Source of the DNA: Metridium senile
Taxonomy: Eukaryota > Cnidaria > Anthozoa > Actiniaria > Metridiidae
NCBI GenBank assembly: GCA_949775045.1
Contig: OX459102.1
Coordinates: forward strand, 9,581,738 to 9,645,737
Length of the DNA stretch: 64,000 bases
Reading direction: 5' to 3'
The notes under the pieces were generated by a model. It saw nothing but the letters and a program-made list of their open reading frames with translations. It had not been told where the DNA came from and made no database searches. This document shows positions 12,301-24,116 of this stretch, one piece after another (the stretch's first letter is position 1; the number at the start of each line of letters is the position of its first letter). A program made the translations under genes and the position numbers.

Positions 12301-12357
12301 ACCTTTTGAACTAGCAGTAGTGACGAAGAAAAACAATACCAGAAGAAGCCACTTCAT
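1826..12357 (-). CDS. secreted CUB-Kunitz-Cys-rich protein, multi-exon (complement)
   Basis: Exons assembled by eye, 5' to 3' on the minus strand: 12357-12303 (ATG, signal peptide [17 protein letters not shown]), 11575-11404 and 10751-10561 (two halves of one CUB domain, about 110 aa), 7003-6860 (about 48 aa, charged, helical-looking), 2988-2803 (complete Kunitz/BPTI domain, six Cys in the usual spacing, Arg after the second Cys as the likely P1 residue), and 2148-1826 (two Cys-rich repeats with DPC and YCNGC / RCNAC motifs, then TAG). Each junction has AG/GT borders. Modules join in phase 1, the usual class for shuffled extracellular domains. The sum is 1071 nt, or 356 aa. Two further candidate exons (10097-10066 and 9364-9316) could add 27 aa in frame, perhaps as an alternative cassette. 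The likely role is a secreted protease inhibitor or matrix protein. Kunitz domains in anemones also occur in venom, but the CUB and Cys-rich modules favour a matrix or defence inhibitor. The main uncertainty is the exon set between CUB and Kunitz. Confidence 0.7.
2335..2690. repeat. intronic 86-89-bp minisatellite, four copies
   Basis: Four copies carry GCAGGTTAGTGAGTGTAGTG (or a close variant) at about 2360, 2449, 2535 and 2624. They lie in the intron between the Kunitz and Cys-rich exons. The same family, in inverted orientation, is found at 11020-11370 in another intron of the same gene. Confidence 0.85.
3001..3440. repeat. (ATCA)n / (ATTA)n microsatellite
   Basis: Nearly pure ATCA tetranucleotide with interspersed ATTAATAA variants over about 430 bases. 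It lies directly upstream (on the minus strand) of the Kunitz exon acceptor. Confidence 0.95.
3441..3970. repeat. 16-bp minisatellite CAATCAAACAGTCCAT
   Basis: About 32 copies of CAATCAAACAGTCCAT with G/T and C/T variants. It probably evolved from the adjoining ATCA microsatellite. Non-coding. Confidence 0.95.
3986..6612. mobile_element. three nested fold-back elements
   Basis: Outer arms 3990-4180 and 6428-6610 are reverse complements, with GAGTTAGAGGTTGAGTTGAG against CTCAACTCAACCTCTAACTC at the tips. Inside lies a second palindrome, about 4176-5652, whose arms carry CATGGCGGCCAGTCT and AACACAGGGATCCC. Next to it is a third palindrome, 5653-6427, bounded by CGGCATCTCGAAATCGAGG and its complement, with arms of about 240 bases. 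No transposase is seen. The order indicates successive insertion of fold-back or MITE-type elements into an older one, all within one intron of the CUB-Kunitz gene. Confidence 0.85.
6640..6850. repeat. 22-24-bp CCATCAACCAATCAATTAAT repeat
   Basis: Tandem copies of CCATCAACCAATCAATTAAT alternate with CCATCAACCAATCCATCAAT, just beyond the fold-back cluster and before a minus-strand exon (7003-6860). Confidence 0.9.
7034..7186. mobile_element. palindromic MITE, AGACTxCGAGxAG family
   Basis: The ends AGACTGCGAGCAGCCCTACT and GAAGGGACTGTTCACAGTCT are imperfect inverted repeats. The inner arms carry TCTGGAGGGAAAAGAAG. The same design occurs at 17178-17354. Non-coding. Confidence 0.7.
7207..7490. 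mobile_element. palindromic element with ACAGGYAGCCCAAGC end
   Basis: Left arm about 7235-7345 and right arm about 7385-7490 are complementary (ATATATGGCGGTTTTAAAAT against ATTTTAAAACCGCCATATAT). The left tip ACAGGTAGCCCAAGCT matches the terminal repeat of the larger element at 39704-40597. Confidence 0.65.
7725..7905. repeat. dispersed repeat shared with 57665-57785
   Basis: Both places contain TTATGGTCATATAACACAAA followed by CACGTACAAC and ATAACAAGAGAAGAAATGCC. The element class is unknown. The rest of 7491-8740 shows nothing I can identify. Confidence 0.6.
8738..9215. repeat. (CAT/ATC)n compound microsatellite
   Basis: About 480 bases of CAT triplets interrupted by CAC, ATAATT and CGT. 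The His-, Ile- and Met-rich open frames on both strands are products of the repeat and not genes. A segment of about 180 bases is itself duplicated, with CATCATGATCATCATTATAA at 8879 and a close variant near 9064. Confidence 0.95.
9470..9617. mobile_element. palindromic MITE, AGAGTACAAACACTAAAAG ends
   Basis: The terminal inverted repeats are AGAGTACAAACACTAAAAGT and its exact complement at 9591-9617. The centre is rich in ACTAAATA motifs. A related, one-sided copy is at 56884-57010. Confidence 0.8.
9811..10005. repeat. two copies of the 95-bp repeat family
   Basis: Two tandem units contain CCTATCGTTTATATCAAACA and CCGACGCAGCC. They match the six-unit array at 62634-63200. A hammerhead-like sequence (about 9769-9800) lies just upstream, as it does in the second locus. 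Confidence 0.85.
10145..10545. repeat. ~65-bp tandem repeat GCAAAAACGACTGAGTAGTGG
   Basis: About six units contain GCAAAAACGACTGAGTAGTG followed by GTTACTCAAATAACTGAGTA. The same family recurs at 62095-62320, again next to the 95-bp repeat family. Intronic. Confidence 0.9.
11020..11370. repeat. intronic minisatellite, inverted relative to 2335-2690
   Basis: About four units carry CACTACACTCACTAACCTGC, the reverse complement of the core at 2335-2690. They lie in the intron that splits the CUB domain. Confidence 0.85.
11745..11775 (-). ncRNA. hammerhead-like core
   Basis: On the minus strand the sequence reads CTGATGA, one T, GGGC, loop GAGTA, GCCC, GAAA. The invariant hammerhead boxes CUGAUGA and GAAA flank a 4-bp stem II. 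I could not find a convincing stem III or cleavage triplet, so it may be a degenerate relic, possibly of a Penelope-like element or retrozyme. Confidence 0.35.
12120..12290. repeat. ~76-bp tandem repeat, 2.3 copies
   Basis: Units contain TTTGAAATAGGTGTATGCC and TTCCTTTCCATCTTGGAATG. Located in the first intron of the CUB-Kunitz gene. Confidence 0.85.
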
Positions 12358-12369
12358 TTTCTGAAACAA

Positions 12370-12790
12370 ATAAATGAATTGGTAAATAAATGAATATATG
12401 GATGATATGGATAGACAAGTAAATGAATGAATGAATGGATAGATGGATAAATAAATGAATGGATAGATGGATATATAAATGGATGGATAATCAAATAAAT
12501 GAATGAATGAATGAATGGATTAACTAAATGAATGGGTGAAAGATTGATTAAACAATTGAACAGTTGAATGAATGAATGAATGAATGAATTAATGAATGAA
12601 TGAATGAATGAATGAATGAATTAATGAATGAATGAATGAATGAATGAATGAATGGATGAATGAATGAATGAATGAATGAATTAATTAATTAATGAATTAA
12701 TGGGTTGATGGGAGGGTTCATAAATGAATGGATGAATAAATAAATAAATAAATAATATGAATGAATGGATGAATAAATGGATGTGTGAAA
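12370..12790. repeat. (ATGA)n microsatellite
   Basis: TGAA tetranucleotide with GGAT and TAAA variants over about 420 bases, immediately upstream (on the minus strand) of the ATG of the CUB-Kunitz gene. It may lie in the promoter or a 5' leader. Confidence 0.95.
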
Positions 12791-12884
12791 AATCCAACAA
12801 AACGAGTCATTCCGCATGCATTTTGAATTGTTAAAAATGTATCTCTTACATGACTTAACATGTACATATGAAAGCAATTATTCC

Positions 12885-13665
12885 TGTGTTCCTTCAGACA
12901 GAACGTCCCTGATGATTCAATACATTTGTTTATAGGTCAAACATGCTGAGAGTCTCAGCGTTAAAGGAAGACGATATACATACGAGGTAGTATATCTCTT
13001 ACATAAAAACATATCTCTTACATATTAAAAAAAACATATCTCACATCTTATATGGAAGCAATTATTACTGTTCCTTCACAGGGAGCCCGGCTTTTTGTCG
13101 TTTCTTTTCTTTTTTCTCTCTCTTTATTTACCCTAATAATACACTATATTATGTTTGCATCGGGATTCCTGTGATATGAGACAGTTCCGACGTATTGATG
13201 CAATTAACAGTAACTCGATAGGAGGATTATACTCTTATCTGTAACGCACTCGCTAGTAACCGTTAATGCGTTACAGATAAGAGTTTATCCTCCATCATGT
13301 TAAACGATACGTCGGAACTGTTTCATACCACAGGAATCCCGATGCAAACATAATATAGCGTATTATTAGCGTAAATAAAGAGAGAGAAAAAAAATGAAAA
13401 GAAACGACAAAAAGCCGGGCTCCCTGTGTTCCTTCAGACAGAACGTTCCTGATGATTCAATACATGACGTCTTTATAGGTCAAACATGCTGAGAGTCTCA
13501 GCGTTAAAGGAAGAAGATGATACACATTAACATATTATATATAACAGCAATTATTCCTGTTCCTTCGGACAGAACTTTCTTGATGATTTAATACATATCT
13601 TTATACATTTTTGTAGGTCAAACATGCTGAGAGTCTCAGCGTTAAAGGAAGACGATATACATACG
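12885..13665. repeat. three spaced copies of a ~85-bp segment
   Basis: Copies at about 12889-12972, 13429-13512 and 13560-13652 share TTCCTTCAGACAGAAC and GTCAAACATGCTGAGAGTCT. A MITE (13079-13426) is inserted in a partial fourth copy. Confidence 0.8.
13079..13426. mobile_element. 348-bp palindromic MITE with 10-bp target duplication
   Basis: The terminal repeats CAGGGAGCCCGGC and GCCGGGCTCCCTG are perfect, and the arms extend for about 170 bases each. TGTTCCTTCA occurs directly on both sides (13069-13078 and 13427-13436). A 9-10-bp duplication suggests Mutator-like (MULE) mobilisation. Non-coding. Confidence 0.85.
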
Positions 13666-15830
<2,165 letters not shown>

Positions 15831-16194
15831 TATTGATAGACATGTCGGTTCCCACAGAAAGAAACATATCTATAAAAACTATGGAAAAAACTCTCCAAAT
15901 ATAAAGACCTAGAAATTGAGATTGAGAGAATGTGGGGTCTAAAAGCAACACTAGTACCTGTAATAATAGGTGCTCTTGGACTTATAAAGAAAGGAATACA
16001 GAACTTTACCGACAAAATACCAGGAAACATCAAGGTTATAGAGTTACAAAAAAATAGTTCTCCTTGATACAGCCCATATATTAAGGAGGGCATTGTCATA
16101 TAAGTAAACTCACAAATGTACATATAGATACCTTATGCTCAAGGGATGAACACGGTTCTATATTTTTGTAAAATGATGAAAAGAAAAATAAATG

Positions 16195-16330
16195 ATGATA
16201 ATAATAATAATGGCTAGTTCTTATATAGCGCATTTACAGAACTGCTCAATGCGCTAGCTTACTCAACGTGTTCGAGTTGAAGAATATCAAGGCGCATTAC
16301 CATACAACCCATGTCTGAACACGGAGTTCT
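16195..16330 (-). mobile_element. 3' end of a SINE/LINE-type element, reverse orientation
   Basis: Read on the minus strand the end is TGCGCTATATAAGAACTAGC followed by CATTATTATTATTATCAT. A GCGC-TATATAA motif running into an ATT tail is typical of metazoan SINE/LINE 3' ends, and a similar tail ends the element at 55100-55560. The 5' end is not defined. Confidence 0.4.
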
Positions 16331-16485
16331 TTTACGTCCCTCAATTTTGTTAACTTTTTTTTAATCTTCTCTACGGAGAAAAATAACTCTATGAAATTTT
16401 GTCATACAATGGCAAATTTATCAGGTAAAATAATGATGTAGATATTTTCTTGGAATCTTTTGATTTGATAAAATAAAAGGAATAT

Positions 16486-16675
16486 CAGGGGCGGATCCAG
16501 GATTTTCAAAGGGGGGGGGGATTTTGGAAAAGGGGGGGATTTTGGTTTCGAATATATAAAAACCCCAATAATGCTGGAGCTATCCCGGACGCGAGATATA
16601 ACTGCTTAGAAAAGGGGGTGGGGGGGGGGGGGGGGGGGGGAGTCACCCAATTCCCCTCCCCTGGATCCGCCCCTG
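16486..16675. mobile_element. hAT-like MITE with CAGGGGCGGATCCAG ends
   Basis: The inverted ends CAGGGGCGGATCCAGG and CCTGGATCCGCCCCTG are flanked on both sides by AATAT (16481-16485 and 16676-16680). Long G-runs fill the centre. The ends match a widespread hAT-derived MITE family, although the visible direct repeat is 5 bp where 8 bp would be usual. Confidence 0.75.
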
Positions 16676-17177
16676 AATATTTCGACAATAACTTGGGTGC
16701 CCAGTTTCGTACGTGACAGATGGCCCCTGCAGTTTCGTGACACGTTGTAAAAATGCATTGTTTCGGCAAAGTAATTCACAACAAAATTCAAAAAAAACAA
16801 ATCAAAAACATATTTTCTTACCTTTAACTATATTTTGCGCTAACATTTGGATTGTTCCTTATTTGATTTTTTGAGAATTTTGGAATATGAAACTACTTGA
16901 AATGTTTCAAAGTCCCGCTACTTATCAGAACTTAATGTGCATAAAAACGATCTGAAAAGGCAACTTTATCTGCCGTTGTGTTCCATAGCAAAAGCAAAAC
17001 TTGATTCACTAAACGAACATAATTCAAAACATGTGTGTTTTCAAACAATTTCCAGCCATGATTTCGTTTAAAGCCAATACTTGTCAGTGTATTCGGGCTT
17101 TTTATAATCACTGCATGGCATTTGCGTGTTACGAAACTGAATATTTTTGCAAATATCAAAATTGCTGAGTATTCAAT

Positions 17178-17354
17178 AGACTACGAGTAGTCCTTCTTTT
17201 CCCTCCAGAATCAGTAATTTAAAAAACGAGTGTTGAGGGATTCCTGTGGAGCGTGCCGGAAATAAATCCGGCGCGCTCCACAGGAATCCCGCAACACTGT
17301 CTTTTTTTTTTATATTACTGATTCTGGAGGGAAAAGAAGGACTACTCGTAGTCT
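17178..17354. mobile_element. palindromic MITE, AGACTACGAGTAGTCC ends
   Basis: The ends AGACTACGAGTAGTCCTTCT and AGAAGGACTACTCGTAGTCT are perfect complements, and the internal arms meet at a GC-rich hairpin around 17240-17290. Same family as 7034-7186. The rest of 16676-18040 shows nothing I can identify. Confidence 0.85.
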
Positions 17355-18047
17355 AAGCATTCAAGGGTCGTAGAATGACGTTACACTCTCTAGCTATCGT
17401 CAGTATAAATCTAGTCTTTGTTCTTTGAGAATATGCGATGTAAATCCTTATTTTCGAGCCAAGGTCAGTCTATGTACTGCGCAGTAAAAGTCATACATTT
17501 TAGCAAGGAAACCTCTACTGCTGTCAACAATTGCTTCTCTTTGAAGTATCAAAGCCCGTTAAAACATGCATACTGAAGCTAAATGTTCAGTGTTTTCTCT
17601 GTAGTCTTTGTTTTTTTTTTTAAATATTAAATAGCCGTCGCTAAAAGTGAGCATTAATTATTTGTCACGATACTGGTACTGTCACGAAACTGGGCAACAA
17701 ACTGTAACCTTGTTATACATGATCTATACTGTTTTTTAATTGTATGATGTTTTAAGTAAAGTTTTTGTACAGAAAGACACTTGCTTTATAATATTTTCTG
17801 ATGCATGCATCCCAAATATTTATCATGCTTCCGCTACAGACAACAAATTAATCAACAAATAACACCATGACTCAAATCAATATTTGATTCATTCACATCA
17901 CTCTTGACACTCATGCAACAATCTTGACACTCAAGCAACAAGGGCGTCTTTATGATATAAAATGTCTTCAGTATTAAATCACCATTATATATTTTGCACA
18001 TGAGAAATGTTTATCAAAACGTTTTCACAATAATGTTCAACAGCACT

Positions 18048-18164
<117 letters not shown>

Positions 18165-18362
18165 TTAATTTAATGAGGGTGGTACTGAATAGTGCATGTA
18201 AAACACTAGTAAACTTGTGGCCCTCAAACTAAATAATCTTGTTATTAATAACAATCATGATGAAATATTGTAAATTTGTTTGATAATAAAATATATCTAC
18301 CCCTTACACGTTATGTGAGATTTAGTTTTAAATTATTTAAAATAGTTTAAAGTTTTTAAATA

Positions 18363-18454
18363 CAGTGGTACCTCTATTAAGCGGTCACCCTAGGTCGGGA
18401 CTTTCCAAAGTGGCCGCCTAATAGAGGGTGACCGCTGAATAGAGGGTACCACTG
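18363..18454. mobile_element. 92-bp Tc1/mariner-type MITE
   Basis: The ends CAGTGGTACCTCTATTAAGC and CTATT-AGAGGGTACCACTG are inverted repeats flanked by TA on both sides (18361-18362 and 18455-18456), as expected for Tc1/mariner. Diverged relatives occupy the equivalent place upstream of CniFL copies 2 (28863-28960) and 3 (36023-36150). Confidence 0.8.
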
Positions 18455-20131
18455 TAAGTTAAAAGACAATAAGCACATTCGTGTTTATGAAAATAACCTC
18501 TTCAATCTCTTCTGAGCAGGACGGGGTATTGCTTAGAGTGATTAAGAGTTGTTTGTTTCTGTAATACTTTGACCTGGCATTGATTCAAATTAGATACCAA
18601 AATAGTATCTCGACCCATATGGCTTGCAGCAAGGGTGGTGGTTTAGTATTCCATAATAAAACACAAGCAGACATAATTCACTGTCTTGTAATCAACTATT
18701 GTTAGCTATCTTTATTCACTACGTTAAAAGCGAAACAAGATGAAATATTTACTTTTATATTAACCAGAAAGTAACAATGTTTTTTGTAACCTGAATTTAC
18801 ATGTAAGAATAAATCTATAAATCTATAAATCTAGAAGATTGAGACTTTAAAAAAGTGATTGATTTTTTTTTTTTTTTTTTTTTTTATAGTGATAAAGACC
18901 GTCTTCTGCCGATTGGTAGAAGTTCACTTTCTGACCTGACTATATCACTTACACTTAAGTATTGTGTTGTCTGGACCTATTTAAAGACTAAATTCAGAAG
19001 AACTTAGAATAACAATTACCTCTCCATCTTCACCGATAGTTCGTCTGATAGTTTCTAGTTTACACTACTGATCGATAAAGTCGTTTAGTCAAGTCCATCT
19101 TTAAAGTTTACTATCATCCTAACAATAATGGCCGTTACATATTTTAATATACAAATTAGGTAATACCTTATAGCGGAGCTCCAGTTTAAATTGTTCCTAC
19201 AACATCAATATGTGCATGTAAATAGTTTTTGTGCATGGGCCATGCCCAATCTGAACTGTATTAATTATTTTAGTTACGTAACCGCAAAAGACAACTACAA
19301 AATCATAGATGTAGGTGGAACGGAATTATTTACTTTCTGAGCAATAATAATCTGCGATATATATATTTTCGATAAAAATTCAAAAACCTTATTTATCACG
19401 CACTATATCTTTCAATAATTTTATGCTCAAATTATGAAAAAGGTATTTTATGTGCATGATGAATTATTGACTAAAAATCCAACCCAAACCATTTATGTTT
19501 TTAAAATATGAACTAATTAAAAACTTCGATATCACTATAACTTTTCTAGAGAAACAACATTAGGGGTATTATTTACGCGTTTTTGAAAGATATGAATTTT
19601 TAGATTTTACTTTTTGAGTTCAAATCGCACAAAAATTCGTGACAGCATGACTTTGTGTCACGACAGGCGTACATTGGCGTGTTTGCGAATGCCAAGGCAC
19701 CTTCACCCGGCAAATTCGCTTCAAACACAAGGCAAAACGCTGAGAAAAATCAAGATTTTGAGCTTCATATTGACAAAAACGTTACTTGAATAAGTACTAA
19801 ATAGGATAATAACTATGTATTAAAAGGAAAAAACGGAATTCTAGAACATTTCTTTATAAAAAAAACTTTTCATCGCATTAGATTTAATATTAAAAAAAGT
19901 AGTCATGGCAAATCTTTAAAATTCAAACAAAACACAAACGACCTGAAAGTTCTTTTGAAGTGGAATTAAAGACCTTAAGTATCAACCAACAAAGGATCGA
20001 TTTGAAGCTTAATTATTTCAAGTTTTTAGGTGTTTTTTTTTTTCACGCTCGTTATCAAACAATTTTTTCTCTTAAAAAACTGACTTGAAAAAATAATTCG
20101 TTGAACTTACTTTATCGGTGATTATTTTCCT

Positions 20132-20301
20132 GGGGCCGGTTGTACGAAGGGTGGATAAAGTTATCCGCGGATAAAAGTTATCATGCACTGCATAGGTTTT
20201 TTATAAATTTTATCCGCTGGATAGGTTTTTTATAAATTTTATCCGCTGGATAAGGATTTATCCGGTGGATAGCGCTATTCAGGCTTCGTACAACCGGCCC
20301 C
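20132..20301. mobile_element. MITE with GGGGCCGGTTGTACGAAG ends
   Basis: The inverted ends are GGGGCCGGTTGTACGAAG and CTTCGTACAACCGGCCCC. Inside are tandem TTTTATCCGCTGGATA blocks. Non-coding. Part of the insertion upstream of CniFL copy 1. Confidence 0.85.
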
Positions 20302-21024
20302 TGAGGTTTTCTTCTTCTGGATGACATCGATAATATTTTGACGAATACATGTATGTACTTGAATCAGTTTTGATGAATTAAGCATGGATCATAGTTAAAC
20401 TGCCAAGCTTGAAAATCCATAAATAAACTGTACTGAAGGAAGCATTTTAAAGATAGTTTTCATAACGAATAAACTCGCTTCATTTTCAATTCTTTTACGT
20501 TGCTGTAGTCTTTATTCTTCTACGAAGTTTTATCTACAGACAAGTGTTCTTGGCCTTTCAGTCTTTTCCTTTTCTTGATAAATTTCTTCATTTTTCTGTC
20601 CTTGAAGTTTATTTTCTGCTTTGGTAGTCTTTATTCTTCCAAGAAGTTTTATCTGCAGACACGTTTTCTTGGCCTTTCAGTCGTTTTCTTTTATTTCTAC
20701 TGTTAAATTTCTTCATTTTTGTATCCGGCAGTGACTTTATTTTCTTCTTCGGCCAAAACTATCTTTGTTTTCTTCGATGTTCATCTTTCTCAGTTGATAT
20801 TTTAAATATTGTATTTTGTTGTTTGTTTGTCTTTTTTGTCGATAAAAGAAAAACCTGCTTTCGGGCGCTGCTATTCCGTGCGTGCGCGCATCACTTTCCC
20901 GACGAAATGTAACAGCCAATCAGTATCGCGATGGGCACGTTGTACGGACGTGCGCGCCCGCGATCCTATGTGTTGGTTGATGAAAAATCAACTCGATGGG
21001 TTACCATTTTTTCTAAAGTATAGT

Positions 21025-21059
21025 GCTCCGCTTGCGCGGGCCTTCGGCCCGCGCGGAGC
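21025..21059. other. GC-rich perfect hairpin
   Basis: GCTCCGC, TT, GCGCGGGCC, TTC, GGCCCGCGC, GGAGC form a strong stem-loop in otherwise AT-rich DNA, followed by ATTATTATT. It lies at the boundary of the insertion upstream of copy 1 and is absent upstream of copies 2 and 3. Confidence 0.8.
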
Positions 21060-21224
21060 TCCGCTATTATTATTATATTTTATTACCATGAAAAATGTTT
21101 GGATTGCTCTGGCTGTGTGTGAAGTAGTGACCCTATATCAACAGTAAAACATGTCAGAATGCACTATATCGATGTGTAGGGATATGATTACATAACTTGT
21201 CTAAGCCTGTAGAGGGCAACCTGG

Positions 21225-21233
21225 CATAAATAG
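21225..21233 (+). promoter_or_regulatory. TATA-like box of CniFL copy 1
   Basis: CATAAATAG lies exactly 73 bases before the ATG, within a block (CTTGTCTAAGCCTGTAG ... GACAAGGTTTTA) conserved upstream of all three copies. Confidence 0.6.
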
Positions 21234-21297
21234 TGTAGACAAGGTTTTAAAGCAGTACTTGGTATCTCATAAGCAGCTATTACACAGTACTGCGAAA

Positions 21298-23418
21298 ATG
21301 AGCCTTGATCAGAAGTTCTCCAACTCTTGTAGCAAGACTTCTAAGTTTACTGTCTTCACTTGTATTGTAACTTTATTGATATGCTGTGGAGGTCTTGTAC
21401 GTATTGAATTGATTCTAAATGACCGAGTCAACCAGCTTGAAGAGAAGATTCACACAATACATGTCAGCGACGTGAATGTTGCTGCGACAATCGATTATGG
21501 TAGTACAACAAAGTCAAGAAATGCAGAAGACATTGCTAGTTCTCGAGAAACATCCCAAAGAGAGAAACGACAAGGTTCTGGACATGTTTGTAATGATGAA
21601 GATTGTTTGCAGAAGAAAGAACATGACGAAGTAAATTTCCAAGAAAACGTCGATCGAAAGAGATTAAGAAGAGATGTATCATTGGAACAATTCGTAAATA
21701 AAACAGAGGAAAAACTGAGAAAACAAATGTCTAAGACGATATACCAAGAAGTTCGAAAGGCCATATCAACACAGCAAGGATTCAAATATTGGGTTGCCAT
21801 CCCAGGCCCTCGCGGACCACGTGGACCGCCGGGAAAGAATGGAAACAATGGACAACGAGGGCCAAAGGGCATGCCGGGAAGGAGAGGAAAACGTGGACCA
21901 CGTGGTATTCAAGGAAATCCTGGTTTGAATGGAAAACCTGGTCCCCGAGGTTTGCAGGGACCAAAAGGAGATACTGGACCATCATTAGCAGCTCCATCTG
22001 TATTGATTTCACCTTCCCATTTGATCGTCAATGAAAGCCAGCCTGCCATCTTGCATTGTTCTGCAAGTGGTTATCCACGACCTGTCGTTGTGTGGAGTAA
22101 AGTCAGCGGTTCCTTAGCAACAGATAGAATGACAGTTGATGGAAGTGGGAAACTTGAGATTAAGAAGGTCACGCCAGATGACTCAGGAATCTATGAGTGT
22201 AAGGCATCCAACATTCTCGGTAAATCACAAAATAAAATAGCTCTAGAGACTAACTATCGGCCCAAAGTGACACTACAATCAGGTCCAATATATGTAACCA
22301 GGGGAAATGACGTCATTTTACCTCTTTGTCATGTGACAGGTCACCCTAAGCCCAAGGTCACGTGGTCCAAGGCTATTGGTTTATTGCCAACTAATCGTAC
22401 TGTTATCAAGGATGGACAGTTGACGTTGTTGAGATCCAAGAAAGATGATTCTGGGACATATTTGTGTAAAGCAGAGAATCTTCTTGGATCTGCTATTGCC
22501 TGGTCAGTCATTTTGCTTGTTGATCATGAACTCAATTCGTTTAAAAAGACTACAGGAGAAACAGTTACACTTCAATGCAAAGCAAAAGGAGACCTTAAGT
22601 CATTCATCAGCTGGAGAAAAGAAAATGGCGTTCTTCCTGCTGGTAGAAATGAAATAAAAGACGGTTCTTTGATTCTCAGAAACTTGAAAGAAACAGATTC
22701 AGGCGTGTATGTGTGCACTGCTACAAGTGCTCAGGTATCTAAGATACAAACCAAAACAACTTTGAAAGTACGTTATGCTACAGACTGTTCAGATATATAC
22801 AACAAAGGAGAGAGACGTAACGGTGTGTACACAGTAAAACCTGACGACCAAGGCCCCTTTCAAGTCTACTGTGACATGACAACTGACGGTGGGGGGTGGA
22901 CAGTGTTCCAAAAAAGACAAGACGGATCAATAGACTTTTATCGCAACTGGACAGACTACAAAACAGGTTTTGGAAACCTGAATGGCGAGTTTTGGTTGGG
23001 TAATGACTACATCCATCGATTGACAGCAAGAACAGCCGTGAGCCTTCGTGTCGACCTAGGGGACTGGGATGGAACCAAGATTCATGCCAAATATAGTAGT
23101 TTTAGTGTTGGTGATGAATCAGACAAGTACAGACTGACGATAGGCTCGTATTCAGGTGATGCTGGGGACGCTCTAGCATTTCATAACAACATGGCCTTTA
23201 GTACAAAAGATAGAGATAACGACATTGACAGCGATCGCAATTGCGCTGTTAGATATTCCGGTGCCTGGTGGTTTAAAAATTGCTATCATTCTAGTCTAAA
23301 TGGTAAATATCTTGGAAACACTAAAGGCGTCAAAGGTACATGTTGGGACAAATATAAGCTTGACCAATCTTTAAAAATAACTGAGATGAAACTACGTCCA
23401 AAAGACTTTAATCAATAG
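21298..23418 (+). CDS. CniFL-type collagen-Ig-fibrinogen membrane lectin, copy 1
   Basis: Intronless, 706 aa. The first ATG in a conserved context is used (the frame stays open 13 codons upstream, starting only with TTG). Domains: cytosolic tail 1-16; signal-anchor helix about 17-34 (type II orientation); short heptad-like stretch 35-52; basic furin-like sites REKR (88-91) and RLRR (122-125); collagen of 20 Gly-X-Y triplets (170-229); three Ig domains with Cys pairs 254/301, 344/390 and 427/473; fibrinogen C-terminal domain about 497-703 with DRDND (putative Ca site) and the WWFKNC...NG signature. The architecture matches cnidarian ficolin-like proteins, inferred to be pattern-recognition lectins displayed on, or shed from, the cell surface. 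Ig3 is about 7 residues shorter at its start than in copies 2 and 3. AATAAA follows at 23905. Confidence 0.9.
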   Translation: MSLDQKFSNSCSKTSKFTVFTCIVTLLICCGGLVRIELILNDRVNQLEEKIHTIHVSDVNVAATIDYGSTTKSRNAEDIASSRETSQREKRQGSGHVCNDEDCLQKKEHDEVNFQENVDRKRLRRDVSLEQFVNKTEEKLRKQMSKTIYQEVRKAISTQQGFKYWVAIPGPRGPRGPPGKNGNNGQRGPKGMPGRRGKRGPRGIQGNPGLNGKPGPRGLQGPKGDTGPSLAAPSVLISPSHLIVNESQPAILHCSASGYPRPVVVWSKVSGSLATDRMTVDGSGKLEIKKVTPDDSGIYECKASNILGKSQNKIALETNYRPKVTLQSGPIYVTRGNDVILPLCHVTGHPKPKVTWSKAIGLLPTNRTVIKDGQLTLLRSKKDDSGTYLCKAENLLGSAIAWSVILLVDHELNSFKKTTGETVTLQCKAKGDLKSFISWRKENGVLPAGRNEIKDGSLILRNLKETDSGVYVCTATSAQVSKIQTKTTLKVRYATDCSDIYNKGERRNGVYTVKPDDQGPFQVYCDMTTDGGGWTVFQKRQDGSIDFYRNWTDYKTGFGNLNGEFWLGNDYIHRLTARTAVSLRVDLGDWDGTKIHAKYSSFSVGDESDKYRLTIGSYSGDAGDALAFHNNMAFSTKDRDNDIDSDRNCAVRYSGAWWFKNCYHSSLNGKYLGNTKGVKGTCWDKYKLDQSLKITEMKLRPKDFNQ

Positions 23419-24116
23419 ACGCGACTTGTTGAAGACAAATGGCCGATGGCATTCGTTGCTAAAACTGATAAACGTTAGCAGCGACTCAAAATCATATTAT
23501 TTTCATAGAGACAAACACCACATAGAATGCTTTACATGTATATATAATGCTCATAACACTATGAATTCTTTTCTAATTTAATTGTTAACGAGTTATAGAA
23601 AATTATACTTTTGGGGTAAACTTGTCCTGAATGTTAAAATATTAAACAGCTTCACAGACGTAAAGGAAAAGGATAAGATGAAAAGAACAAATAGAAGCGA
23701 AACAGCAAGACTAAACCCTGTAACTCGAACCCAGGTCCTAACATTGAATTCATTTGCTAATTGTATTGATGATTTGAACTAAAACTAGCGCTACTTGTTG
23801 TAGGATTTACATTAAGGCATTACGTAGTACTGTGGTGTGCTCTTTCAGCGTTTGAACTAGATATTGTTTCTTATATTATTTTTGATGTATTTTTATAACC
23901 CTTTAATAAAAATTAATTTTTCAAAACAAAGTCCCTGTATTATATGGGGGTTATAAAATCCAGTGGAATTTGAAATGCAGAGGCGTAGCAGAGACGCTAT
24001 TGAAACTTTCACAAGGATTTTAAACCCCCATAGAAAACAGTGACAATGATTTGAAACTACATCTAGTACTCATTAATTAGTACATGCACGGTTGATATAT
24101 ATATAGGAAATAAACA

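Larger units (their letters stand above)
19138..21063. mobile_element. ~1.9-kb insertion upstream of CniFL copy 1
   Basis: Upstream of copy 3 the sequence runs directly from CAATAATGGCCGTTA (36593-36607) to TTATATTTTATTACCATG. Upstream of copy 1 the same two blocks are about 1.9 kb apart. The intervening DNA includes the MITE at 20132-20301 and ends in a GC-rich hairpin. No transposase is found. It is unclear whether this is one insertion or several. Confidence 0.6.

Noticed and set aside
21259..21297. Extending the CniFL copies 13 codons upstream
   Set aside because: The extension begins with TTG. All three copies share an ATG at the next methionine, which places the membrane helix close to the N-terminus as expected for a type II anchor.
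21495..22034. Overlapping frames on both strands inside the CniFL collagen region
   Set aside because: Shadow frames of the G/C-rich Gly-X-Y coding sequence. The same shadows appear in copies 2 and 3.
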